Below, one piece after another: positions 23,473-31,222 of a DNA stretch of 64,000 nucleotides. How positions within the stretch are numbered: the first letter of the stretch is position 1; each line of letters starts with the position of its first letter. The DNA is from Chlorohelix sp037138995. Lineage in GTDB: Bacteria > Chloroflexota > Chloroflexia > Chloroheliales > Chloroheliaceae. The DNA lies in NCBI RefSeq assembly GCF_037138995.1, contig NZ_JBAXHI010000021.1:1-64000 (forward strand). The letters run 5' to 3'. The notes beneath the pieces are model-generated. The model made no database searches. It saw only the letters and a program-made list of their open reading frames with translations, and had not been told where the DNA came from. A program made the position numbers and the translations under genes.

Positions 23473-24864
23473 TTACTGTTGCTTGCGTTGTTGCATAAAG
23501 TAGAACGCAGCGCCGCCACCGCCTGCCAACAAGACTACGACACCAGCAATTATAAGAATTAACGCACCGGAATTCTCACTGCTACTAGAATTACTGCCAG
23601 ACGCTTGCGTTGTAGTAGCTACCGCTGCCGCAGTAACTGCTTTTGTGGTAGTAACTGCTGCTGTAGTAGTGACTGGTTGTGTGACGGGTGTATATGGAAC
23701 CTGCGTTGGTAAGCTCTTCTGATTTATAAATGCCAACGCATCTTTCTTTAATGCATCATAAACAGGTTTGGTTTTGAAATCGGTAGTGACCATCTGGAAA
23801 TAATAGTCACTTCGGTCAGGGGTAATATCTCCAACCTGACGGAAATACCACATAAAGATAACGCCAGACCATGCCCAATTGTCACGCGCATATTTGTAGC
23901 CGCGTACCGTGTAATCAGCTTGTTGCTGCTCTGTTACACGTCTCCAGATGAGCTTATCTGCGGGGATGGTTTCAGGCGAGGCATTCCAACCATATTCATT
24001 GAACCAGACTTGTTTATCGCCATCGCCATTTTTAACGGCTATATCGTGTAGCAATTCCACCCTGCGGAAGTTTAGCTTCTGCGGGTCTGGCGCATCTTCG
24101 GGCGGAAACTCCAAGCCATAGCCATTAGCGGCAATTACATCGAAATAGGATTTTGCGCCAGCCTGATACATCTGGCTAAAGAAATCCAGTTCACTCAGAT
24201 TGGTAGGTCCTTTCTCAATTGTCATAGCAAGCGGCGCATTCATGACCTTAATGTTAGGGTCTGCGCTCTTAGCCGCTTGATAAGCAAGTTTTAACATCTC
24301 TACATATTTCTTGGCATCTGGCGTGCCTGTCCATTCGTAGCCTAGATTTGGTTCGTTCCAGACCTGAATGTAGTTAATCTTGCCTTTGTAGTGAGTCACA
24401 AAGGCTTTGACAAAATCGGCATAGTTTTGGAAATCCGCGGGTGGATGCATAGGATCGCCATTCAGTGGGTTAGCCCATTGAGGAGTGCGATCTAGGCGTG
24501 CAACAATATTAATATTGTATTTCACTGCCAGATTAACAATTTGATCGAATTTCTCCCAGCTAGACTTCTTGAATTTGTCATCATAGAAGTAGCCTTTGCG
24601 GAACTCGATTTCGTCCCAAGGGAAATGTTGCTTAACCCAACCGATACCGGCTTCTGAAATCAACTGGAAAGTTTTCTCCTTTTTCCAGTCTTCCACTTCC
24701 TTTTCAAGGAAAGTGTTAACCCCGTAAGGATTCAAGGACTTGGTTTGGGCTGTTGCGTTTGTAGGCAATACCATCGCGGTAGCTACAAGTTGCAATACCA
24801 GCACTAAAACAACCAATATCGGCAAAGATCGGGAAATTTTAGAAGAGAGTGTGGAACCAATCAA
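23473..24864 (-). CDS. cell-surface glycoside hydrolase (GH39/GH5-like TIM barrel)
   Basis: A 463-residue exported protein. A signal peptide (about 1-40, ending near NATAQ) is followed by a (beta/alpha)8 domain. The acid/base is probably the Glu of 'YIQVWNEPNLGYEW' (about 172) and the nucleophile the Glu of 'QVWFNEYGWNA' (about 292). A Thr/Ala-rich linker (about 395-430) leads to a C-terminal membrane anchor 'ALILIIAGVVVLLAGGGGAA' and a basic tail. The enzyme probably trims exopolysaccharide or plant-type glycan at the cell surface; the substrate cannot be read from the sequence. Confidence 0.85.
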   Translation of the reverse strand: MIGSTLSSKISRSLPILVVLVLVLQLVATAMVLPTNATAQTKSLNPYGVNTFLEKEVEDWKKEKTFQLISEAGIGWVKQHFPWDEIEFRKGYFYDDKFKKSSWEKFDQIVNLAVKYNINIVARLDRTPQWANPLNGDPMHPPADFQNYADFVKAFVTHYKGKINYIQVWNEPNLGYEWTGTPDAKKYVEMLKLAYQAAKSADPNIKVMNAPLAMTIEKGPTNLSELDFFSQMYQAGAKSYFDVIAANGYGLEFPPEDAPDPQKLNFRRVELLHDIAVKNGDGDKQVWFNEYGWNASPETIPADKLIWRRVTEQQQADYTVRGYKYARDNWAWSGVIFMWYFRQVGDITPDRSDYYFQMVTTDFKTKPVYDALKKDALAFINQKSLPTQVPYTPVTQPVTTTAAVTTTKAVTAAAVATTTQASGSNSSSSENSGALILIIAGVVVLLAGGGGAAFYFMQQRKQQ

Positions 24865-25013
24865 CCTGTTTCTCCTTTCAAGAGACTGTGGGCTAGTAAG
24901 AAATTGACCCTAATAGAACTTCTTGGAAATCAATTATAGCAGAGTCAAACCTTATGCACATTGGATTTACAGGCTATATAACTCTACAATAATGACGAAT
25001 AACCCTTTATCTT

Positions 25014-25096
25014 AGTTTCACGTGAAACAGACTTACACTTGTAGCAAGTGCCACATGTTTAACGTGAAACATCCCTATAATGTTTAACGTGAAACA
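25014..25096. other. cluster of three parS-like centromere sites
   Basis: AGTTTCACGTGAAACA (25014-25029) holds the perfect 14-bp core GTTTCACGTGAAAC. TGTTTAACGTGAAACA occurs twice, at 25056-25071 and 25081-25096, each differing from the 16-bp consensus TGTTTCACGTGAAACA at one base. ParB binds this palindrome to load the partition complex near replication origins. No parA or parB is in the window. The cluster sits in the 347-base divergent gap between the glycoside hydrolase and the next plus-strand gene. Confidence 0.85.
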
Positions 25097-25147
25097 TGGT
25101 GGTAGTAGATGCGAATTGCCACCCTGCTGCAGTTACTATCATTGTAG

Positions 25148-25156
25148 TGTTATAAT
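25148..25156 (+). promoter_or_regulatory. predicted extended -10 promoter
   Basis: TGTTATAAT: a consensus TATAAT at 25151-25156 with the TG extension. No convincing -35 hexamer is present. It lies about 55 bases before the membrane protein gene starting at 25212. Confidence 0.5.
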
Positions 25157-25211
25157 ATACAGGCAAGATTTACTTTTATTGCTATTATGGGCTTAACTAT
25201 AGGTCTTGGTT

Positions 25212-25982
25212 ATGAGTAATACCACCGATAAAAATAGTGCTGAGTATTTGTCTGGGATTGGCAATAGCAAAAATAGCATGCCTTCTTCGCTATCACCTAG
25301 AGTCCCTGTGGCAGTCTATAAGAATCCTGAAGAGCGAGGCACGCGCCGTATTCTTCGTTATGGGCTTTTTATCTTCGCCCCAACTTTTTTTATCGCCTCT
25401 ATCGTTCTTGTCATATATCTAACCTTTGTTTCAGCATCCGGTGAAGTTAAGCCCGGTACTGCCACCGAATCTATTACAATGGCTGATGTGCCTTTGCCAA
25501 TCGGTATCAGAGAAATTACCAAAACCCCAGACTCGATTCAATCGAGCCTAGCAAATAATATTATTTCTATTGCTATGCCTAATTATCGGGTTGTCTCTAA
25601 CCAAACAGAGATTTATGTTATCAAGCAATCCGCTGAAGAGCTTAACAACTACTACAGCAAGAAGCTTGTGCCGTTACAATGGAAGCAGTTCAATCAGAAA
25701 AAGCTTGAGATAGACTATGGCGCAACCAGTTATGTTACACCGTCTGGCAAAAATCCTGCGCCAACCGTTGATCCAAGAACCAAACGGAACAGCACTTTTA
25801 TTATCTATTATTACACGCGCTCTACCAAAGACCCACGAGTTTATGATGGGCTTTTTTTACGCTATGAACAGCTTTTGAATGAGACCCAATTAAAGAAAAG
25901 AACTGATCTAGTTAATCGCAAAGCTGAGGTAGGTGATACTCTGATTTATCTTAGCAAGCTTCAAATAGTTCAACGCGGTTGA
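25212..25982 (+). CDS. single-pass membrane protein of unknown function
   Basis: A 256-residue protein (ATG at 25212, two codons into a slightly longer frame). A polar N-terminal region of about 45 residues is followed by one strong membrane helix ('YGLFIFAPTFFIASIVLVIYLTF'-like, about residues 50-72) and a 180-residue polar domain with 'NNYYSKKLVPLQWKQFNQ', which suggests an extracytoplasmic alpha/beta fold. I do not recognise the family. The next gene starts 42 bases after it and may be cotranscribed. Confidence 0.7.
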   Translation: MSNTTDKNSAEYLSGIGNSKNSMPSSLSPRVPVAVYKNPEERGTRRILRYGLFIFAPTFFIASIVLVIYLTFVSASGEVKPGTATESITMADVPLPIGIREITKTPDSIQSSLANNIISIAMPNYRVVSNQTEIYVIKQSAEELNNYYSKKLVPLQWKQFNQKKLEIDYGATSYVTPSGKNPAPTVDPRTKRNSTFIIYYYTRSTKDPRVYDGLFLRYEQLLNETQLKKRTDLVNRKAEVGDTLIYLSKLQIVQRG

Positions 25983-26024
25983 TTGCTGAATATATACTAT
26001 ACTAGACTAAGAGGAGATTTTACT

Positions 26025-26588
26025 GTGATTAAAAAAGTTTTAGGTTTTACATTAGGCGCTGGTGTTGGCTTGTTAGCGCTTTATTTGCTACGACGCTATT
26101 CCGCAAAGCAAAAGGCAGTTACACCGACAAAGCCTGCCACGCCAACTAAGTCTGAATCGGTAACGATGCAGATTGCTAACCCTCAAAGCACTGCTAGGTT
26201 TACCGTTCGTAATTCCGGTCCTAAGCCTCATGGTCCTAATATCATTGACGAAGTTAATGCTGCTATGGGCGTGGAAAACAAAATCACTCTTACCGCTAAA
26301 AAGCCTGTGGTTGCGTCTGAATCCACAACAGACCATGCCGAGGTTTTAGAGGCTAAAAATGAAGAGACTCCGGAAATTTCATTGGAAGGCAAAGATGATT
26401 TTACTTTAATCGAGGATATCGGAATAGTTTTCCGTAATAAGCTTTATGAGGCTGGTGTTATCACTTTTAAAGCTCTTTCTAAGTTGAGTCCTGAACAACT
26501 TGCTGAGAAAACGGGCATCAACGCTACTCGGATTGAGCGGAATAAGTGGGCTGAACAGGCAGCGAAACTAGCGGCTGAGAACAAATAA
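26025..26588 (+). CDS. membrane-anchored helix-hairpin-helix protein
   Basis: A 187-residue protein. GAGGAG stands eight bases before a GTG at 26025, preferred over an earlier frame opening at 25983. An N-terminal helix (GFTLGAGVGLLALYLL) anchors it, then a Pro/Thr-rich linker of about 100 residues. The C-terminal 65 residues ('DDFTLIEDIGIVFRNKLYEA', 'ITFKALSKLSPEQLAEKTGI') form the tandem HhH found in the DUF4332/Rad51-N-like group, usually DNA- or protein-binding. A terminator follows. Confidence 0.8.
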   Translation: MIKKVLGFTLGAGVGLLALYLLRRYSAKQKAVTPTKPATPTKSESVTMQIANPQSTARFTVRNSGPKPHGPNIIDEVNAAMGVENKITLTAKKPVVASESTTDHAEVLEAKNEETPEISLEGKDDFTLIEDIGIVFRNKLYEAGVITFKALSKLSPEQLAEKTGINATRIERNKWAEQAAKLAAENK

Positions 26589-26605
26589 CTTCATACTTAG
26601 AGATG

Positions 26606-26636
26606 GCGCGAGATATAAAGTCTCGCGCTTTTTTTT
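26606..26636 (+). terminator. intrinsic terminator
   Basis: GCGCGAGA (26606-26613), loop TATAAAG, TCTCGCGC (26621-26628), then eight T. It ends the plus-strand HhH transcript and runs into the tail of the convergent small gene. Confidence 0.93.
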
Positions 26637-26862
26637 ATTCCGTTAACTTACGCTTCTCAATAAAGCTTTGGATAATTGCTAATTCTTCTTCCTTTTTCTT
26701 TAATTCCTCGTCAGTGTATTTCACAACTGTTGTAAAAGCCACGATTTCTGCATCACGTCGGTAAATCCGAATTTCCTGAATCGTACTGCGATAGCGGTTT
26801 GCCAAAGCTAATAGCTTTTCATCAGAAAGCTCTTCGATTTTTTGTAAATAATCCTTCAACAT
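26635..26862 (-). CDS. small coiled-coil protein of unknown function
   Basis: A 75-residue protein that starts at an ATG with AAAAGG nine bases upstream (an in-frame ATG eight codons earlier has no ribosome site). It is mostly charged helix: 'LKDYLQKIEELSDEKLLAL' and 'DEELKKKEEELAIIQSFIEK'. The pattern suggests a coiled coil. I do not recognise the family. Confidence 0.65.
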   Translation of the reverse strand: MLKDYLQKIEELSDEKLLALANRYRSTIQEIRIYRRDAEIVAFTTVVKYTDEELKKKEEELAIIQSFIEKRKLTE

Positions 26863-27011
26863 GAATTTTAGCCTTTTGTTTCGCATCCAATTTATAACAG
26901 CCTGTTGAGATAAAAAGCCCTCTACTTCTCAATGATAATATCACATTTCTAACTTTATAAAAACCTTCACAATGTTATAATTATATTCATAGAAATATAA
27001 AGGACTGAAAG

Positions 27012-27677
27012 TTGCAAAAAACGCTTTATCCCAAACCGAATATACAAGCGCTTGTACCGGTCAAGCCTTTTTCAAAAGGCAAAAGCCGTATAGCTCCGTT
27101 GTTGGATTTAAACCATCGGACTATTCTGGCACGCCACCTGCTATTGCATACCCTTTCGGTACTTAAAGACATATCCGCGCTGGGTTTTATTTCGGGCTAT
27201 AATGTTGTGAGCGCAGATCAGGAAGCGCTACGAATGGGGCGGTTTTATGGCGCAACATCGTTTGAAGAAAGCTCTGACGGTCAGGAAATAGGATTAAATG
27301 CTGCGTTGGAGTTAGCTGCGCGACAGATAGTCACTACTACACGCTGTGATGCCTTGCTGATTCTGTTAGCCGACCTTCCGCTAATGAATATCGGAGTTTT
27401 ACGCGATTTTTTATTCCTAGAAACTACCCCATTTGTGGCAATTGCTCCAGATAGACTGCACAAAGGCACTAACGCGCTACTGCTTGCCCCTTCAACATTA
27501 CTTGATTTTTCCTATAATTTTGGGGAAAACAGCTTCGCGCTTCATTTGAGAAAATTTCATTCTTGCGGTTTAAAGAATATACGGCGATGCTATATACCGG
27601 AGTTAGCTTACGATTTGGACACACCTGAGGATTTTGTCCTCTTGCCACAAAAATGGCAAAGTATTTCTGTTCTTTAG
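27012..27677 (+). CDS. cofC: 2-phospho-L-lactate/phosphoenolpyruvate guanylyltransferase
   Basis: A 221-residue nucleotidyltransferase of coenzyme F420 biosynthesis (CofC/FbiD), joining GTP to phospholactate or PEP. It starts at TTG with AAAGGA eight bases upstream. Motifs: 'ALVPVKPFSKGKSRIAPLL' (nucleotide-binding start), 'GLNAALELAA', 'LLILLADLPLM' (the metal-binding Asp) and 'YDLDTPEDF' at the end, all standard. It stands alone here, without other cof genes. A PPOX-family protein at 53.3 kb could be an F420 user. Confidence 0.88.
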   Translation: MQKTLYPKPNIQALVPVKPFSKGKSRIAPLLDLNHRTILARHLLLHTLSVLKDISALGFISGYNVVSADQEALRMGRFYGATSFEESSDGQEIGLNAALELAARQIVTTTRCDALLILLADLPLMNIGVLRDFLFLETTPFVAIAPDRLHKGTNALLLAPSTLLDFSYNFGENSFALHLRKFHSCGLKNIRRCYIPELAYDLDTPEDFVLLPQKWQSISVL

Positions 27678-27690
27678 TAAAACTCACTAC

Positions 27691-27723
27691 TTTTCCACAC
27701 ATTTCCACATTTACTGTGGATAA
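27691..27723. other. cluster of DnaA-box-like sequences
   Basis: A perfect TTATCCACA lies on the minus strand at 27723-27715. TTTTCCACA (27691-27699, one mismatch) and ATTTCCACA (27701-27709, two mismatches) lie on the plus strand. All three are in the 59-base gap between the convergent cofC and radA genes, 2.6 kb from the parS-like cluster. DnaA binding is plausible; that this is an origin is not shown. Confidence 0.5.
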
Positions 27724-27736
27724 AGTTTGCAGGTAA

Positions 27737-29341
27737 TCAAAAATCCCCTAGCTCTGAAACTTCCAACTCTTTCTCAAGCTCGTTCCCATATTCGTCAAAT
27801 TGGGTATGATTAGGCAGAATTTCTTTTTCCTGCGTTGCTTTTGGTTTGTGGCGGCGGGAATTCCCGCTATCGGTTAAAGCCTTTTCTAATGCTTCTGCCA
27901 ACGTGGCTACCGGCACGCCCCTAAACCCCTCCGGTAATTTCAAATCGCGTCCGTTGCTATGTGCGCTTTTGGGGTAGATTGCACGGGTAAAGCCAAGTTT
28001 CGCTGCTTCTGCCAACCTACGTTCAAGTTGGCTAACCATGCGTACCTCACCAGAAAGACCAATCTCTCCTATCAATACGGTATTAGAGTCTATTTCCGCT
28101 TCTCTATATGAAGAAGCAATTGCAGCAGTAATACTTAAATCAGCGGCTGGTTCGGTGATTTTCAAACCGCCTACCACATTTACATATACGTCCTGATTAC
28201 CAAGCCCAAGCCCACAGCGTTTGCTCAAAACTGCGCTAAGCATCAAGAGGCGATTCATATCAATACCGTTGGTGGTTCGGCGTGGCATCTGAGTATAGCA
28301 TTGGCTGCACAAAGCCTGCACCTCTACCAGAATAGGGCGAGTGCCTTCCATCGTTACCGCAACTGCCGAGCCGGGCGCGCCCGCTTGCCTTTCTTCCAAG
28401 AAAACTTGTGAAGGGTTTGTTACTTCAGCCATACCCTCTCCGCGCATTTCAAAAACGCCTACTTCATTGGTAGAGCCGAAGCGATTTTTAACGCCACGTA
28501 AAAGTCGGTATTGGTGAAAGCGGTCACCTTCCAGATATAGCACGCAATCCACCATATGCTCTAGCACGCGAGGTCCTGCAATATTCCCTTCCTTAGTAAC
28601 ATGCCCTACTAGAAATACGGGCAGATGCAATTTCTTAGAAAGGCGCATCAAGGTTGCGGCACATTCCCTTACTTGGGTTACGCTTCCTGCCGCCGAGTTA
28701 ATTTCTGCACCCAACGATTCAAAACCGCTTGCGCCAAAGCCCAACGCTAGGTCTTCTTCCTGCCGTTCTTTGTGCGTGAGGTACACCGTTTGGATTGAAT
28801 CTACTACTACCAAAGCGGGCTTCATGTGTTCGATATGGTCTAGAATCAAGTTGAGGTTAGTTTCTGCCAGTAGGTAAAGGTTTTCAGGGGCAAGTCCCAA
28901 TCGTTCTGCGCGTAACTTTATCTGGTTAGCAGATTCTTCTGCCGAGACATATAGCACTTTGCCAATAGACTCTGCCAACGCTGCGGTTACTTGTAAGAGC
29001 AGGGTAGATTTGCCAATTCCTGGGTCGCCGCTAATAAGAGTTAGTGAACCGGGTACAATGCCTCCACCCATAACTCGCTCGAACTCCCCAATCGGTACGC
29101 GAATCCTCTTGAAATTTTCAGAGCTAATCCGGGCTATGCTTTCTGGCTTGTTGCTGCTTAGGGCGGCGCGATTTTGCCGGACGCTTTCCCCACCACCGCT
29201 ACCCATCTGTCGCTCTGCCACTTTAACAGTTTCGGTAAAACTATTATAAGCGCTACATTCGGTACACCTGCCCAGCCATTTGAGACTCTCGAAGCCACAT
29301 TTTTCACATGTAAATACTACTTTTGCTCGCCCTTTAACCAT
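27737..29341 (-). CDS. radA: DNA repair protein RadA
   Basis: A 534-residue RecA-like branch-migration ATPase. It has the N-terminal C4 zinc finger 'CEKCGFESLKWLGRCTEC', Walker A 'SGDPGIGKSTLLLQ' (about 105), the RadA motif 'KNRFGSTNE' (about 280) and a Lon-like C-terminal domain ('DVYVNVVGGLKI'). The last 45 residues are an acidic and basic tail beyond the usual end. It is followed downstream by the DnaA-box-like cluster. Confidence 0.96.
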   Translation of the reverse strand: MVKGRAKVVFTCEKCGFESLKWLGRCTECSAYNSFTETVKVAERQMGSGGGESVRQNRAALSSNKPESIARISSENFKRIRVPIGEFERVMGGGIVPGSLTLISGDPGIGKSTLLLQVTAALAESIGKVLYVSAEESANQIKLRAERLGLAPENLYLLAETNLNLILDHIEHMKPALVVVDSIQTVYLTHKERQEEDLALGFGASGFESLGAEINSAAGSVTQVRECAATLMRLSKKLHLPVFLVGHVTKEGNIAGPRVLEHMVDCVLYLEGDRFHQYRLLRGVKNRFGSTNEVGVFEMRGEGMAEVTNPSQVFLEERQAGAPGSAVAVTMEGTRPILVEVQALCSQCYTQMPRRTTNGIDMNRLLMLSAVLSKRCGLGLGNQDVYVNVVGGLKITEPAADLSITAAIASSYREAEIDSNTVLIGEIGLSGEVRMVSQLERRLAEAAKLGFTRAIYPKSAHSNGRDLKLPEGFRGVPVATLAEALEKALTDSGNSRRHKPKATQEKEILPNHTQFDEYGNELEKELEVSELGDF

Positions 29342-29416
29342 TTGCTTGCCTTCTTACTCAGCTTACACCTAAACATTGCTAGAATTATTATACCACTCTA
29401 TAGCATAAACGTTCTA

Positions 29417-30028
29417 TTAACTTTCTTCTATATATTTTCTGAGAAAAGGAGCAAGCTTACGAGCGGCATTACCGCGATGGCTGATTAAGTCTTTCCCTTC
29501 ATTGCTCAAGTCAGCCATACTATGATTATCAGCTACTACGATTGGCAGGAAAATCGGGTCATAACCGAACCCATTATTTCCGGTTGGCGCAAAGCCGATT
29601 CTACCTTCGCAAGTGCCTTGCTCGTGTTCAATAATTGTGCCATCCGGTGAGGCTAAAGCCAACAAAGCTATGAAGCGTGCCGTTCGGTTCTCTTGCGTTA
29701 CATTTTCCAGTTTTTTCAAAAGGTAACTAATCCGGTAAGCATCGGTGGCGTTTTCTCCGGCGTAGCGTTTGGAGTACAGACCCGGTTCCCCGTTTAGCGC
29801 ATCCACTTCCAGCCCGGAGTCATCTGCCAGTGCGGACATGCCGGAAGCACGCGCAAAAGCGGCTGCTTTCAACGCGGCGTTCTCGTAATAGCTTTGTCCG
29901 GTTTCCTCAACATCAAAATCCTTCAAACCCAAATCGGCTGGTAAAACCAGTTCCAAGCCTTCTATATTAAATAGCCTTGCCATTTCTAGCAGTTTGCTAC
30001 GGTTGTTGGTTGCGACCAGTATTTTCAT
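29417..30028 (-). CDS. rdgB: XTP/dITP diphosphatase
   Basis: A 203-residue HAM1/RdgB protein that hydrolyses deaminated purine nucleoside triphosphates. It opens with 'ILVATNNRSKLLEM' and has 'ALADDSGLEVDALNGEPGLY', 'GNNGFGYDPIFL' and 'MADLSNEGKDLISHRG', all signature segments. Length is normal. Downstream of an M24 peptidase gene on the same strand. Confidence 0.95.
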   Translation of the reverse strand: MKILVATNNRSKLLEMARLFNIEGLELVLPADLGLKDFDVEETGQSYYENAALKAAAFARASGMSALADDSGLEVDALNGEPGLYSKRYAGENATDAYRISYLLKKLENVTQENRTARFIALLALASPDGTIIEHEQGTCEGRIGFAPTGNNGFGYDPIFLPIVVADNHSMADLSNEGKDLISHRGNAARKLAPFLRKYIEES

Positions 30029-30089
30029 GTTAACTAACCCCTAAAATAAAGAGGACGCAGTATGCCTGCGCCCTTCCTGAATATTGCTA

Positions 30090-31202
30090 TTAGCGTACTG
30101 TGACAATTTCATGCGTGCTGAGGTTGATATTCTCTTCGCCATTATCGGTTATTATTGCTATATCTTCAATGCGAACACCAAAACGACCCGGCAAGTATAT
30201 TCCCGGTTCGATACTGAAAGCCATACCCGGTTCCAATATAAGCTGATTGCCGTTTACGATATAAGGTTCTTCGTGAACTTCCATGCCAATGCCGTGTCCG
30301 GTGCGATGCACAAAAAACTCGCCATAGCCTGCATCGGCAATCACTTTTCGCGTTGCCTCGTCCACACTTTCGCAGGTAACGCCGGGCTTTGCCTGTGCAT
30401 GTCCCGCTGCGCGTGCTTTGTTTACAACGTCATAAACTTCACGGTAAAGTGGGTCGGCTTCCGCACCCTCTACCAACACCATGCGAGTCATATCACTGAA
30501 ATAACCCTGATACATACCGCCAAAATCTAGCACAACTGCATCGCCCGGCTGAATTATTCTATCTCCGGTGTGGTGGTGCGGTTGCGCCCCGTTAGGTCCA
30601 CTCCCCACGATACAGAACTCCATTCTTTCTTGCCCGTGTTTGAGTAACAGGTTATTGATGTCACTCATAATTTCAAGTTCGCGCCTACCTGCAAATTTAA
30701 GCTGGCGCACCTCATCAAATGTGTGGTCTGCGATGGCTGCCGCCTCCTTGAGCAATTTTATTTCTTCAGCAGATTTGCTTATACGCAATTTTTTAAGTAT
30801 CTCATTTGCGGTTGTCCAATTTGAATTTGGTAAGATGCGCTGTAGTTCTAGCAGGAACATACTCCACAGATGTGAGCCAACTGCCGCTTTGATTTCTTGC
30901 TTTACTGCCCCACCCAACGCTTCCAGCAAACTGCTTTGTGGTCCGACACCATCAGACCAATCCAGCAATTCAAAATAGGTAGCGTGTTTGCTGGTAGCCA
31001 GTTTTTCCAGCGTTGGTACTATCATAACGGGCTGTCCAGATTGCGGCACTATAAAGAGCATCATACGTTCGTTTTCCATACCGGGTGTGCCGATAAGGTA
31101 GCGCATATCCGCGCCGGGTCCGAGAAAAAGGAAATCTATTTGGAGTGAAGCCATTACCGCTTGCGCTTGGCGACAGCGTTCTTCATATATGTTTGCGCTC
31201 AT
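30090..31202 (-). CDS. Xaa-Pro aminopeptidase/dipeptidase (M24)
   Basis: A 370-residue cytoplasmic metallopeptidase with an N-terminal creatinase-like domain (about 1-135) and the pita-bread catalytic domain. The five metal ligands are visible: Asp in 'AVVLDFGGMYQGYFSDMTR' (two), His in 'HRTGHGIGMEVHEEP', Glu in 'MAFSIEPGIYL' and Glu in 'GVRIEDI'. It cleaves X-Pro bonds of peptides. PepP versus PepQ cannot be decided from the sequence. Confidence 0.92.
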   Translation of the reverse strand: MSANIYEERCRQAQAVMASLQIDFLFLGPGADMRYLIGTPGMENERMMLFIVPQSGQPVMIVPTLEKLATSKHATYFELLDWSDGVGPQSSLLEALGGAVKQEIKAAVGSHLWSMFLLELQRILPNSNWTTANEILKKLRISKSAEEIKLLKEAAAIADHTFDEVRQLKFAGRRELEIMSDINNLLLKHGQERMEFCIVGSGPNGAQPHHHTGDRIIQPGDAVVLDFGGMYQGYFSDMTRMVLVEGAEADPLYREVYDVVNKARAAGHAQAKPGVTCESVDEATRKVIADAGYGEFFVHRTGHGIGMEVHEEPYIVNGNQLILEPGMAFSIEPGIYLPGRFGVRIEDIAIITDNGEENINLSTHEIVTVR

Positions 31203-31222
31203 TTTGCTAGTTTCTCCGTTTT

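Noticed and set aside
27691..27723. Chromosomal origin of replication
   Set aside because: Only three boxes, no AT-rich unwinding tract of typical size and no dnaA or dnaN nearby; kept as a DnaA-box cluster only.
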